The notes beneath the pieces were generated by a model. The model ran no database searches. It was given only the letters and a program-made list of their open reading frames with translations, and was not told the origin of the DNA. A stretch of 30,278 nucleotides of DNA, from positions 128,769 to 159,046 of the forward strand of contig BFEA01000135.1 of NCBI GenBank assembly GCA_003427395.1. The letters are read 5' to 3'. This stretch comes from Chara braunii. Its lineage: Eukaryota > Streptophyta > Charophyceae > Charales > Characeae. Shown here piece after piece: positions 19,762 through 29,099 of this stretch; within the stretch, counting starts at the first letter, position 1, and every line of letters starts with the position of its first letter. The translations under genes were made by a program, and so were the position numbers.

Positions 19762-19990
19762 GCTGGATGTTGTTTTTCAGATGTTATCGTCAGAATCGTT
19801 GTTGTTGTCATTGGAGAGATTGTTGGCGTTGAAGATGTCATCGCTCTTGGCGTTGTTGATTCAAATGTAGTTGAAGAGCTTATTGCTGGAAGTTGTGTTT
19901 CAGATGTCGTCGTGCAAAGCATTGTTGTTGTTGTTGAGAAGATTGTTGGTGTTGAAGATATCATCGTCGCTATTGATTTACATATCTTAT
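19762..19990. repeat. Two imperfect copies of a 123-bp repeat
   Basis: GCTGGATGTTGTTTTTCAG (19762) and GCTGGAAGTTGTGTTTCAG (19885) start two units sharing GATTGTTGG.GTTGAAGAT. The unit is rich in GTTGTT and keeps frames open on both strands. A plus-strand frame (19624-20028) and two minus-strand frames cross it. Confidence 0.7.
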
Positions 19991-20596
19991 CATTGTTGTT
20001 GAAGTTGTTGTGTGAATCATTGGTGTAGAATAAAATATCATTGGTGTACCACATATTGATGTTGTTGGAGTTGTTGTTGCTATTGTGTATACCGTTGATG
20101 TAGAATATGCTATTGAAAATTGTTGCGGACCACTCGCGGCAGCGCTCGCAAACATCACCTCGGATGTGCATATTGCCCCTTTATCGCACAGATCGCTCCC
20201 TTCCTCGTAAATCGCATAGCAATCGCCCATCAGGGAGTCCTCCAACTGCCAATCAAGGAGATCTTCCAGTTGTGGATCAGGCCCCTCGTTAGGTTCCCAA
20301 AGGACGTTCATCATCCTCTGCCACTTATCCTCCAACCATGTGGTCCTTGAAGTGTCCCCCCTTACAACTCTAGACCAATCACAGGCTGAAGAGGATACAA
20401 GGGTTACCATCTCCGGCAGTTGACAGTAACCCTCTTTTAAGTCATAGATCCAATTTGTTACCGCTTGTTGTAGATTTGTTGTCGAAGTCATCTTCATGCC
20501 CCTGCCACACCGTTCTTTCGATAGAGCGTCATTCACAAGGACTTCATCCGCACCCTGACTACAGGGTTTTCCTGTCCTGGTCGTATCGCCGTTCAT
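19970..20596 (-). CDS. Possible orphan protein, acidic with Thr-rich tail
   Basis: I do not recognise it. From the ATG at 20596 the frame gives about 208 residues. The first two thirds are not low complexity and look coding (NLQQAVTNWIYDLKEGY, WLEDKWQRMMNVLWEPNEG, DLLDWQLEDSLMGDCYAIYE). The last 50 residues are Thr/Ser-rich and come from the GTT-repeat region, so the true 3' end may differ by splicing. It could be an exon of a host gene or a transposon-derived frame. Confidence 0.3.
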   Translation of the reverse strand: MNGDTTRTGKPCSQGADEVLVNDALSKERCGRGMKMTSTTNLQQAVTNWIYDLKEGYCQLPEMVTLVSSSACDWSRVVRGDTSRTTWLEDKWQRMMNVLWEPNEGPDPQLEDLLDWQLEDSLMGDCYAIYEEGSDLCDKGAICTSEVMFASAAASGPQQFSIAYSTSTVYTIATTTPTTSICGTPMIFYSTPMIHTTTSTTMIRYVNQ

Positions 20597-20852
20597 TCCG
20601 CCCACGTCAAACCTCCTCCGGGCATGTGGTTTGACCTTAACTTTTCCACAGCGATGGCGTCAACGTCGTTAGTTCTCGTGACCACCGAGGCGTTGGGTGA
20701 CAAGACCGTCGGGCCGGCCCGTTGGTTCCTTCCCCGCGTTTACGACTATAAATCATATTTTTCAGAGAGGTTAATATATGCATTCTTAACTCTTATGACA
20801 TTTATTTTCAATTAAAAAAAAAAAAAATTATGAAAAAATATATATATTATAA

Positions 20853-21132
20853 CTAGGCTACCAGAGTGGGGTCCGCGGCCACTTGCCCAACTAGGCCAAA
20901 ATGAAATTAAAAAAAATAAAAAATAAAAATTATTGTTGAACTTAGTAAAAAAAATTGATGCGACTCTGAGGGAAAAGTTGTTCAGTTTATTTATTTGCAT
21001 AACATAGTTTTTTTTCGATTTTTTTTACTTTTCCTGAAGGTTTTGTTTTTTTGCTAGGACCTTCCCTAGTCCTTGCACAGCCGGGCCGTCCGGGAAAATA
21101 GGGTGACGCGAGCGACCCGACTGGTGGCCTAG
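20853..21132 (+). mobile_element. hAT-like MITE, 280 bp, with 8-bp target duplication
   Basis: Terminal inverted repeats CTAGGCTACCAG (left) and CTAGGCCACCAG (right, reverse-complemented) differ at one position. They are flanked by TATTATAA at 20845-20852 and 21133-21140, an exact 8-bp direct repeat. An 8-bp duplication with short inverted ends is typical of the hAT superfamily. The element is non-coding, AT-rich inside, and includes GTTGTTCAGTTTATTT. A second copy lies inverted at 22609-23567. Confidence 0.7.
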
Positions 21133-21489
21133 TATTATAACATTTTTAAAAATGAATATAAATAACAAAGTAATGGTTATCAAATATTACATCAAACAGG
21201 GGTGTATATATAAAGTCCAAAATGCTATTGAGTCCTAACGATATGGAATAAAAAAACTATAATAAACTTTATTGTTACTTATTTTTAACTTTCATCTATA
21301 TTTCTAAGAATGAGATGTCGGTATGCCAATTTCTCATTCCATTAAACTTTATATAATTTTACATTTGGGTAGTTTACAAATCGGTAATATCAAAATTTAA
21401 AAGTTTTCAAATCGCTTTTAAACCACCATTAACCTCGCCGTCCTAAATTAAGGGAAACCGGTAGTTTAGGTCCATGAGGGCTTCAGTAG

Positions 21490-22060
21490 CACAATGGGGG
21501 TAACTGGCGTGAGTGGCAAAATTGGAAAATGCATCGAATTGCCCCTGTGATTTATTTCACGGTCGAAATGATTTTTTTTTATTTTTAAAAATATTTTTTA
21601 TAGAAAGATCACGACGAAATTTACGGGGTTTTCAATTTTCATACTTCCTAGAGCATTGTACTATACGTGAAAAATCGCTAAGTTCGGGTATTTTCCTAAT
21701 TGGCGGACACGTGATAGAGTAGCGAAAATGAAATATGGTACAAATTCCTGCGACATTTATTTCATAGTCTAAAATATGTACATATATTTTTTTTGAGTTC
21801 TTTCATGGTAAGATAAAAACTAAATCCATAGAGTTGTTGATTCATCCTTATGCGCACAAAAAATTGCGGAAGTCGGGGTCGTTTTCCTGTTGGCCCACGC
21901 GTGGTTGAGCGGCAAAATTGAAAAATGTGACGAAACAACGGGGCATTTATTTCACGTTTTTTTTTCCCCTCGAAATATCAGAAGCTAATGTTCAATTTCA
22001 GATTTTTTCTTCAATTCTTCTGAGCACGAAACATTTTAAAGTCGGCGCTTGTAAATCCTT
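21490..22060. repeat. Three degenerate tandem units of about 195 bp
   Basis: Units near 21505, 21705 and 21895 share GGC-GACACGTG-like starts, GCRAAATTGAAAAATG, CATTTATTTCA and a following T-run. Similarity is partial but the order of blocks repeats. Confidence 0.5.
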
Positions 22061-22608
22061 GGACCGGGCCCGCCTGTGCCCTCCAGTGGCCGCCCCCCTA
22101 AGAACCCGGTTCGTAAGGCCAAGAAAGTAAATTTAGGTCGGCGGGGGTAGTGATGGTGTAATCAAGATAAATATTTTTTTTTTAACACTTTTTTAAAAAA
22201 AATGAATTAAATGATGTACTCATTATATTAGAAAAAACATTGTGGTCATAATTTTGGCTTATAGATTTTCGTTATAGGTAAAAGAAAGTAATATACAATT
22301 TTTTATACATTTTTTACCGACTCCTGATCTAGCCTGTCCCAGTTGATGCGGTTCAAACCATATGCCATGTTTTTGTCTTTTGGAATTCTCTCTAGCTCAA
22401 AGTTAAACATCCAAATGGAAGCGCAAGCGCCAAAACTATGCAAGCATGAAAGTAATGTACAATTTTTTATACATTTGAACACATGTCGTTTGGTCAAGAC
22501 AAAAATTATGCGCATATACAGTCATAGTTATACATCTTGCATAATATTCCACCTAAGTTAGTATGAAATTGTATTTAGTGTATCACATCTCTACATCCTT
22601 TCAGTTTT

Positions 22609-23567
22609 CAGGCTACCAGTCGGGTCGCCTTGTTTGCCCGAGTTGCCTGGTCGTGCAAACATTATAGAAGGTCCCAACAAAATAAAAAATAAAGCTCAAA
22701 ATTTTGAATAAACATTATGTTATGCAAGAAAACAGAACTGAACAACTTTTGAATGAGGAATCAAAATTCTTTAAAATTTTTAAACAGCAGATATATATAC
22801 ATACAGGGTTTGTCAGGCCGAACGTACGGAGACCCCTAAGCTGACCCCCAAACGTTTGGACGTTCGGGTCCCCGTACGGGGCCCGAACCCGAAGGGGTTC
22901 AAATCCTAAAAAAAAATATTTTGACACCTAAATATTATTATTGTTTTTTTTTATTATTTTTTTGTGAGTTCTTTGTGATATAAGCTATCTTCCTCTTGAT
23001 GTTGAAGGCATTCTGTTAAGTTAACAAATAATTAAAAATCGAGAAAGATACTGGTGTTAAAACTTGCTTGCCCATCACTAATTTGTTTTTTTTCATTTTC
23101 ACTTTTTGTTTTCCTTGTATTTCGGGGCATGAAAAAAAATATTTTTTTTTCAAACCTTATTTATAGGTTCTCTATTATGTAAGATACATATATATGAATT
23201 TTCATTGCATTTTTCGAATCTAAAAAAAAATGAAAAATCACCAAAGATGACGGTGTAAAAAACGTGCTCACCCATTCAATAATTTCATTCTTGTTTTTTT
23301 GCTTTTTTTTTTAATTTCAAATTTGGTAAAGAATTTGGATGTAACGTTGAGGCAAATGTTGTTCAGTTTATTCGTTTGCATTTTTTTTTTTTTTTTAAGT
23401 TTTTTTTTTTTTTCGCGTATGGGTTAACGGTCGAACGTGTCGAGAGGGGGTATCGAATGTTTGGGCGTTCGGGTTCGGGTGCTCGGCCCATCCCGAACGT
23501 CGGTAACCCTGTATATATATATTTTATTGCTCAACTGGCAAGTGGCCGCGGGTCACTCTGGTGCCCC
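22609..23567 (-). mobile_element. Second copy of the hAT-like MITE, inverted and interrupted
   Basis: Starts AGGCTACCAGTCGGGTCG and ends ACTCTGGTGCCCC. The ends match, in reverse, the MITE at 20853-21132: AAGTGGCCGCGG on one side, AAGGTCC and GTGCAA on the other. The internal GTTGTTCAGTT...TTGCATAACAT block matches too. Removing the nested element at 22804-23511 leaves about 250 bp, close to the 280-bp copy. No clear target duplication is seen. Confidence 0.65.
22804..23511. mobile_element. Nested MITE with CAGGGTT ends (708 bp)
   Basis: Ends CAGGGTT (22804-22810) and AACCCTG (23505-23511), with further inverted similarity around GACGTTCGGG. The flanks TATACATA and TATATATA are 8 bp with one mismatch, compatible with a hAT-type duplication but inside TA-rich sequence. 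It is non-coding. It contains TGTTGTTCAGTTTATT near 23358, a block shared with the host MITE. Confidence 0.6.
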
Positions 23568-24018
23568 AACTTGAAAAAAATATATATTATTATGTTGAGA
23601 TGTGAATCTCTCTCGAGGTTTTGCTGATTACTTGGTTGTCGACGATCTTCTAGATATTAGTTTTTTTTTTATTGCTTAACCGTTATGTTTTCAACTCCAT
23701 ATTGTGAGGCCTTACATGACTTATCATTTATGTGAAATATTACTTTATTGTATTGAATCCAGCTTCGTTGTTCTCTTTAAAAATATATATATGTGTTATA
23801 AATATCTGACGGAGATAACTTATATGACTGCTATTTTTTTTTGAATAAATCATTATAATTGAGTATGTAAAACATTTTTTTGTAATCTTTATACCATGAG
23901 TGTGTAAAATACGATCGAGCCTTCAATTACAGACTAGATGTTGCACGTTTTTAGAATAGATATGCAAGTACAACTCAATATAACATTGTAATAAACAATT
24001 ATAATAAAAACTTATATA
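23568..24018. other. No gene seen: AT-rich intergenic
   Basis: AT-rich with T runs and short TA repeats. No frame, RNA or terminus is recognised. Confidence 0.5.
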
Positions 24019-24523
24019 GGTAGCACGACTTATCTGGCCGGATTATCAGGGGGTTATGATTATCCGAAAATCCGAATGATTAAAAAAATGGCCAAAAAAA
24101 AAAAAAAAAAAAAAAAAGTGATATTGCGCATGCAAAATGCAATAGAATTATGTTCATATTTCATAAAAAGCTTGATAGGTCATGAAAGGGTATAAAGGGG
24201 GTAAGATAAGGAATAGACGGGTTTAGAGTAGGGATGCGTAATTCCTTTTATAACTTTTTATTAAAATATTATTTTCTTTTTATATTTTATTTTTTATCTT
24301 CTTATCTGTTGAGATATCAAAGATAGCCTCCAGCCAAAAGTTGTTCGTATCATTGATAAAAACAACATACTTTTTCCCAGATTTTTTTGAATTTTTTTTT
24401 TTTCGGTTAAAAACAATATTTTGCGCAGGGCCGGATTTTCCATATCCGGAATCAATTTGGAATTTTCATCCGGATTGAAAATTCCGGATAAAATTGGTCT
24501 GTCGGATATCCGGATTTGCTACC
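24019..24523. mobile_element. Possible MITE with GGTAGCA ends (505 bp)
   Basis: Ends GGTAGCA and TGCTACC are exact inverses, and subterminal CCGGAT/ATCCGG motifs are repeated on both sides (CTGGCCGGATTATC; GGATATCCGG). No target duplication is visible. It contains a poly-A run (24096-24117). Confidence 0.45.
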
Positions 24524-24524
24524 T

Positions 24525-25204
24525 CTCTCTTGTTGAAGTCTTTCATCGGCCTATCATAATTAATTTTTTTGCTGATGGTAGGGTTCAACATTCTCATTTT
24601 CATTATTCCTAAATTTTAGAGGTGGCGAAAGTTCAACTTAAACGAGTATTACCATTTTACTCTAAGAAGTTATGTTTTCTTTCAAAATGACGACATTGTC
24701 ATTTTCAACGACTTTGAGAGAGTTGACAGACAATATGGATGATGTTCAACCTATTGCTCATGAACACCATTTTAATTTTCAGTGTATCCAATTTATCGAT
24801 ATGTACCCTCATAAAATCAATTCAACCTTCGTATAGCAATGAGACATAAAAGATTGAAATAAATAATTAAACATAATATTAATTTATTGTCAAGATATAT
24901 TGTATTTTTTTGGGGCTACCACAACAGTCTTAGACCAGTTATCGACCATATTAAATATAGTTGTGAAACAATATGGAGGTGTCTGAGGTACTTCTGTTCA
25001 TAGGGACATCCATCTTAGATGTATGCGCATTTGTCGTCCGTGATTCTAGATTTTCGTAAAAGGGGTTCCCTCGATGTCATACGAGTCGAGTGACCAAACG
25101 AGAATGATACGCTTGATCTGTGCAAATCAACATTAGGGTCAAAAACCAAAGAATAAACGGTTGTCTACAACATCTAGTATGTAGTATTTTATCTTTTATG
25201 CAAG
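24525..25204. other. No gene seen: AT-rich intergenic before the array
   Basis: Nothing recognisable; no further ribozyme unit upstream of about 25205. Confidence 0.5.
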
Positions 25205-25388
25205 TATCTTATGTGCATGAACAATACGTATTAACACCTACACACGTATAACACATTGGTGTTAATGGTATGAACCAACAACCTGCGGCGAATGAAGGGA
25301 TGATGTGAGTAAAGTTTACAATTTTTCCCTGTGGTGTTAACTTTGAGCCATATGGTGAGTCCTTATCTATCACTGAAATGTTTTTTCT

Positions 25389-25447
25389 CATGTTGTTGGG
25401 TTTCAACCTTCTGGTAAGTTTGTGAAAGTTTGACCAAGCAGTATGGC
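25389..25447 (+). ncRNA. Hammerhead-like ribozyme, array unit 1 (decayed)
   Basis: Stem I hairpin GGGTTTCAACC-TT, core CTGGTAA in place of CTGATGA, stem II arms around GTGAAA, then CCAAGCAG in place of GAAACAG. Core residues are lost, so it is probably inactive. Confidence 0.5.
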
Positions 25448-25680
25448 ATAGTCAAGTGTTTTTTTTATATATTTTATAGGGAGTTTTATAAGATATGCAT
25501 GCACATATACACACACTCATACACACCCACACCTACACATACACACATTTTTATATGGGATTTGGACCAACCATCTGCTACGATTGCAAGGTTGGTGTGA
25601 ATAAAGGCTACCACTTTTGAAAAGGGTGTTGACCTTGGGTCATGTTGCCAGTCCTTATTCATCATTCAAATGCATCATCG

Positions 25681-25736
25681 CCAGACTGTCATTAGGCCTC
25701 TTGATGAGTTGGTGAAAGTCTGATAAAACAGTCAAG
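25681..25736 (+). ncRNA. Hammerhead-like ribozyme, array unit 2 (decayed)
   Basis: Stem III arms GACTGT and ACAGTC are perfect complements, with GTC at the cleavage position. The core reads TTGATGA (first C changed) and TAAAA stands in place of GAAA. Confidence 0.6.
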
Positions 25737-25934
25737 CATTACATTTTTTTTTTTTTAGTTTTGCATAGGTAACTTGACAACACACACACACACACACACA
25801 CACATACACACATCCTTCATTGAACCCACAATTTGTTTGGATTATAAATTGGTGTGAGTACAATGTACCTTTTTTTTTTCAGGGGTGCGAGCTTTGAGTC
25901 ATTTTGTGAGTCCTTATACATTAGTCTGATTTAT

Positions 25935-25994
25935 GCCAGACTGTTTCAGGGGAATCCTGATGAGTTCGTTAAATTTAGACAAAACAGATAGGCA
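25935..25994 (+). ncRNA. Hammerhead-like ribozyme, array unit 3 (decayed)
   Basis: Stem III arms CTGT/ACAG and stem I AGGGGAATCCT enclose an intact CTGATGA core. The second core strand is CAAAA, with A where G12 should be. Confidence 0.6.
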
Positions 25995-26194
25995 TAACGA
26001 CGCATTTTTTTCCCTCTTACGTTTTTATTGTGAACTTGACAGCACACGAACAAACACACACGTCCTTTGTTCCGGATTCAGACTTACAACCTACTTGGAT
26101 TGAAGTGTTGGTGTGAGTAAAGTCTATCACTTTTCTCAAGCATCCTAACTCAAGGCTAACTGGCGAGTCCGATTTCATCACTCAAAATCCCTGT

Positions 26195-26256
26195 GACCAA
26201 GTTATCGAGGTTGAACCTCCTGATCAGTTTGTGAAAATCCGACATAACAGTCTGGC
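26195..26256 (+). ncRNA. Hammerhead-like ribozyme, array unit 4 (decayed)
   Basis: Cleavage triplet ATC followed by a perfect stem I hairpin GAGGTT-G-AACCTC. The core is CTGATCA (G8 changed) and the other strand is CATAACAG. Confidence 0.55.
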
Positions 26257-26424
26257 ATAATCATACTTTTTTTCTTTTGTTTTTTTATAAAAATTTTAGT
26301 GGACTTGATAACAAACACACCTACATACATGCATACACAATATACACATATTTTGTCAGGGATTTTGACTAGTAATCTGGTGTGAGTGGAGACAAACTTT
26401 TTTCCGTCGTTCAAATGCATCTCG

Positions 26425-26483
26425 GGCTGAGTGTCAGAGGATCTCCTGACGACTTAGTGAAAGTCTGAGGAAACCGTTTGGCA
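26425..26483 (+). ncRNA. Hammerhead-like ribozyme, array unit 5 (best-kept core in the array)
   Basis: The core CTGACGA keeps all positions except the tolerant U7. Stem II CTTAG/CTGAG pairs fully with one G-U, and GGAAAC retains G12-A13-A14. The cleavage triplet is GTC. Stem III pairing is weak. Confidence 0.6.
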
Positions 26484-26685
26484 CAATCATGTTTTTTTTT
26501 TTTTTTTTTTTTTTTTTACTGGTGTATAGCGAACTTGACAGCACATTTACAAAAATTATTTGTCAAAGGTTTGAACCCACAATCTGTTTGGATTCCAAAG
26601 TTAGTATGAGTAATGTAACACTTTTTCCAACATTGTTGACTATACATTATACAATGAATCCTTATCTATCAGTCCAATGTACTTA

Positions 26686-26745
26686 GCCAAACTGTCAGAG
26701 GAAGTCCTTATGAGTTTATGAAAATCTAATGAAAAAGAATAATAC
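26686..26745 (+). ncRNA. Hammerhead-like ribozyme, array unit 6 (decayed)
   Basis: GCCAAACTGTC then AGAGGAAGTCC, core CTTATGA, stem II region GTTTATGAAAATCTAAT, then GAAAAAG. G5 is changed and stem III is lost. Confidence 0.5.
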
Positions 26746-26931
26746 AATCATTTTTTTGTTATATCGAATTTGACAAGACTCACACATACACACATGTTAT
26801 TTGCCAGGCGTATGGACAAACAGTCTACTTGGACTTCACGGTTGATGTGTGCATAGTCTATCACTTTTCTCTAGGGTATTAGCTCTACGCCAGACGGTAG
26901 AGTAATTGTTTTTCAACGAAATGTAGGTTGG

Positions 26932-26990
26932 CGAGATTGTTGGGGTTCAACCTCCTGATGAGTCGAAAAATTTTGACAAAATAATATGGT
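26932..26990 (+). ncRNA. Hammerhead-like ribozyme, array unit 7 (decayed)
   Basis: Stem III ATTGT/ATAAT pairs through a G-U; stem I GGGGTTCAACCTC; intact CTGATGA; a long stem II hairpin GTCGAAAAATTTTGAC. The second core strand is AAAA, with A at G12. Confidence 0.6.
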
Positions 26991-27015
26991 CCAATCATAC
27001 TTTTTTTTTCGTAAC

Positions 27016-27376
27016 ATTTTGCATATCGAACTCAATGATATACATACATATAAACTTGAAGGCATAGTAATGGCCATCATAAAGAGAACAAACCATTGTC
27101 CCCCTACCTCTTCTCTCTCTTCTCGTCATACACACACACACGCACATGTGAGAGGCACGGTAAAAGGTGAGTTGCAATAACAAATAAAAGGTTTTCCCCC
27201 AAAAAATCAAACTAAGGATATTGTTATAATAACTTATTTCAATTTACAATATGTAGCTTACTATAGAGGTTAAGTGCTCCATTGTTGGAAGTTGTCATTG
27301 TCTGCAATAAAGGTAAAGTTGCATGGATTCTTTATCTACTCATTTGGATGGAACAAGAATTCTTGCGGTGAAAATC

Positions 27377-27378
<2 letters not shown>
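27016..27378. other. No gene seen: AT-rich spacer
   Basis: Contains a short CA run near 27129-27141. No further ribozyme unit. Confidence 0.5.
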
Positions 27379-27456
<78 letters not shown>

Positions 27457-27480
27457 TCACATACACATAGATACACACAC
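27379..27480. repeat. (AC)n microsatellite
   Basis: About 73 bases of uninterrupted AC, then imperfect CA/CT repeats to 27480. Confidence 0.95.
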
Positions 27481-27682
27481 CACTTACCATAGGCAACTAC
27501 AGCTCCTCAACTCATGATCGTCTATAAATCGAACACAAATTGGTCTTTTATGCGAGGTTGGGCCAACAACCGGTCGGATCACCTGCCCCGGTCCAACCGG
27601 GGCCAGATCGGTCCAGGGGAGGGGGGGAACCGGCAAAATCGGATGCCCCCCAAAAATGCCCAAATTTTTTTTTTTTTTTTTT

Positions 27683-27733
27683 TTATTGCGGCATCCGACT
27701 GCACTCTTTGAGATCTGTCGGAATCCGCAATAA
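27683..27733. other. Hairpin next to a poly-T run
   Basis: TTATTGCGG.ATCCGAC and its near-inverse GTCGGAATCCGCAATAA, two mismatches, with a loop of about 17 nt. Possibly a small inverted-repeat element. Confidence 0.5.
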
Positions 27734-27805
27734 AACTTGACAGTCAACAATTTCTTTTTGGGTGGTGGGGGGGGGAGTTGGGGTTGGGGTGTGGATGGGG
27801 ATGGA

Positions 27806-27827
27806 GGGGGGGGGGGGGGGGGGGGGG
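27806..27827. repeat. Homopolymer G run (22 G) in a G-rich stretch
   Basis: The surrounding sequence (about 27760-27830) has many GGG and GGGG runs, able in principle to form G-quadruplexes. Run length may be an assembly approximation. Confidence 0.85.
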
Positions 27828-27896
27828 TTTATGTTGCAGGGTGCATTTCATGGGTCTGCAGGCCTGTAAGCAGCAACATACATACCTCATGGAAGA

Positions 27897-28880
27897 CGAG
27901 GAGGAGGAGGAGGAGGAGAAGAAGAACGAGAATCTGATACGAAAACGGAAAAAGGGAAAAAAAAAACCGCTATAGCTATGACTATGGATCAACGGGGAAG
28001 GAAACAGAGGAGGGGGAGGAGGAGGAGGAGGAGAAAAAAAAAAAAAGAGGAGGAGGAGGAGGCGGAGAAGGAGTAGAAGAAGAAAGCAGAAGAAGAAGAA
28101 GAAGAAGAAGAAGAAGAAGAAGAAGAAGAAGAAGAAGAAGAAGAAGAAGAAGAGGAAGGAGAATAAGAAGAAGAAGAAGAAAAATAAGAAAAAGAAGAAG
28201 AAAAAGAAGAAAAAGAAGAAGAAAAAGAAGAAGAAGAAGAAAAAGAAGAATTCGAGATGGGGAAAAAAATAAAATCACTACCGCTATGGCTCGGTCTCAA
28301 CAGGGAGGTAGGAGGAGGAGGAGGAGGAGAAGAAGAAGACGAAATCAAAGAACACGAAAAAGAAGAAGAAGAAGAGGAAGAAGAAGAGGAGGAAGAGGAG
28401 GAGGAGGAGGAGAAGAAGAAGAGGAGGAGGAGGAGGAGGAAGAGGGAAAAAGATGAAGAAGAATAGGACGAGGAGAAAAAGAAGAGGAGGAGGGGGAAAA
28501 AGATGATGAGGACGAGGAAGGGGAAAAAAAGAAGAAGAAGAGGAAGAAGATGAAGAAGAAAAAGAAGAGGAGGAAGAGGAGGAGGAGGAGAAGAAGAAGA
28601 AGGAGAAGAGGATGAGGAGGGAAAAAAATGAAGAAGAAGAGGACGAGGAGGAGAACAAGAAGAAGAGGAGGAGGAAAAAAGATGATGAGGACGAGGACAA
28701 GGAGGAGGAAGAAAAGAAGAAAAAGAAGAAGAGGAGGAAGGAGGAGGAGGAGGAGGAGGAGGAGGAGAAGAAGAAGACGAAGAAGAAGAGGAGGAGGAGG
28801 AGGAGGAGGAGGAGAAGGAGAAGAAGAAGAAAAATAAGAAGAAGAAGAAGAAGAAGAAGAAGAAAAGGAGGAGGAGGAGG
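27897..28880. repeat. Polypurine tract of about 1 kb (GAA/GAG/GGA)
   Basis: Nearly every base on the plus strand is A or G, with two short interruptions at about 27967-27995 and 28274-28302. These interruptions are similar to each other (ACCGCTATRGCT...TCAACRGGGA), implying an underlying unit of about 310 bp. A pure (AAG)n block spans about 28087-28150. The open frames across it are low-complexity artefacts. Confidence 0.9.
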
Positions 28881-29099
28881 GGCGCTGGTGGACTTACCTT
28901 CACGGCTATGGGGGGCGGTTGCAACGAAGCAGGATGGAGGGGCGAAGCAGCTGCAGAGAGAGGTCGGTGGCGGGCTCGAGACGGGGCGCTAGCGCTTGTC
29001 GCGTGGTGGCAACACACGACGTTGACGCGCGTGCAGAAATGTGCGACGTCAACGACGTGTGTTTCTTGTTGTAGCATGGGGCAGGCGGGGCGGAGGGGC

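Larger units (their letters stand above)
25205..27015 (+). repeat. Tandem array of seven ribozyme-bearing units of about 250 bp
   Basis: Seven head-to-tail units share, in order: a CA-rich stretch; GGATTTGAACCCACAATCTG-like text; GGTGTGAGTAAAGTCTATCA; GAGCCATATGGTGAGTCC; a hammerhead ribozyme; CATAATCATAC; then a T run. Core positions (start of CTGATGA or its variant) are 25411, 25700, 25957, 26220, 26446, 26707 and 26955, giving spacings of 289, 257, 263, 226, 261 and 248. Units are diverged from one another, so the array is old. No protein is encoded. A related unit with an intact ribozyme lies at 29.67-29.94 kb on the other strand. Confidence 0.8.

Noticed and set aside
25205-27015. CRISPR-like array
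   Set aside because: Units of about 250 bp are diverged throughout, with no short identical repeat alternating with unique spacers, and the context is eukaryotic.
27779-27992. Gly-rich and Pro-rich frames over the G run
   Set aside because: Produced by homopolymer G/C; no coding support.
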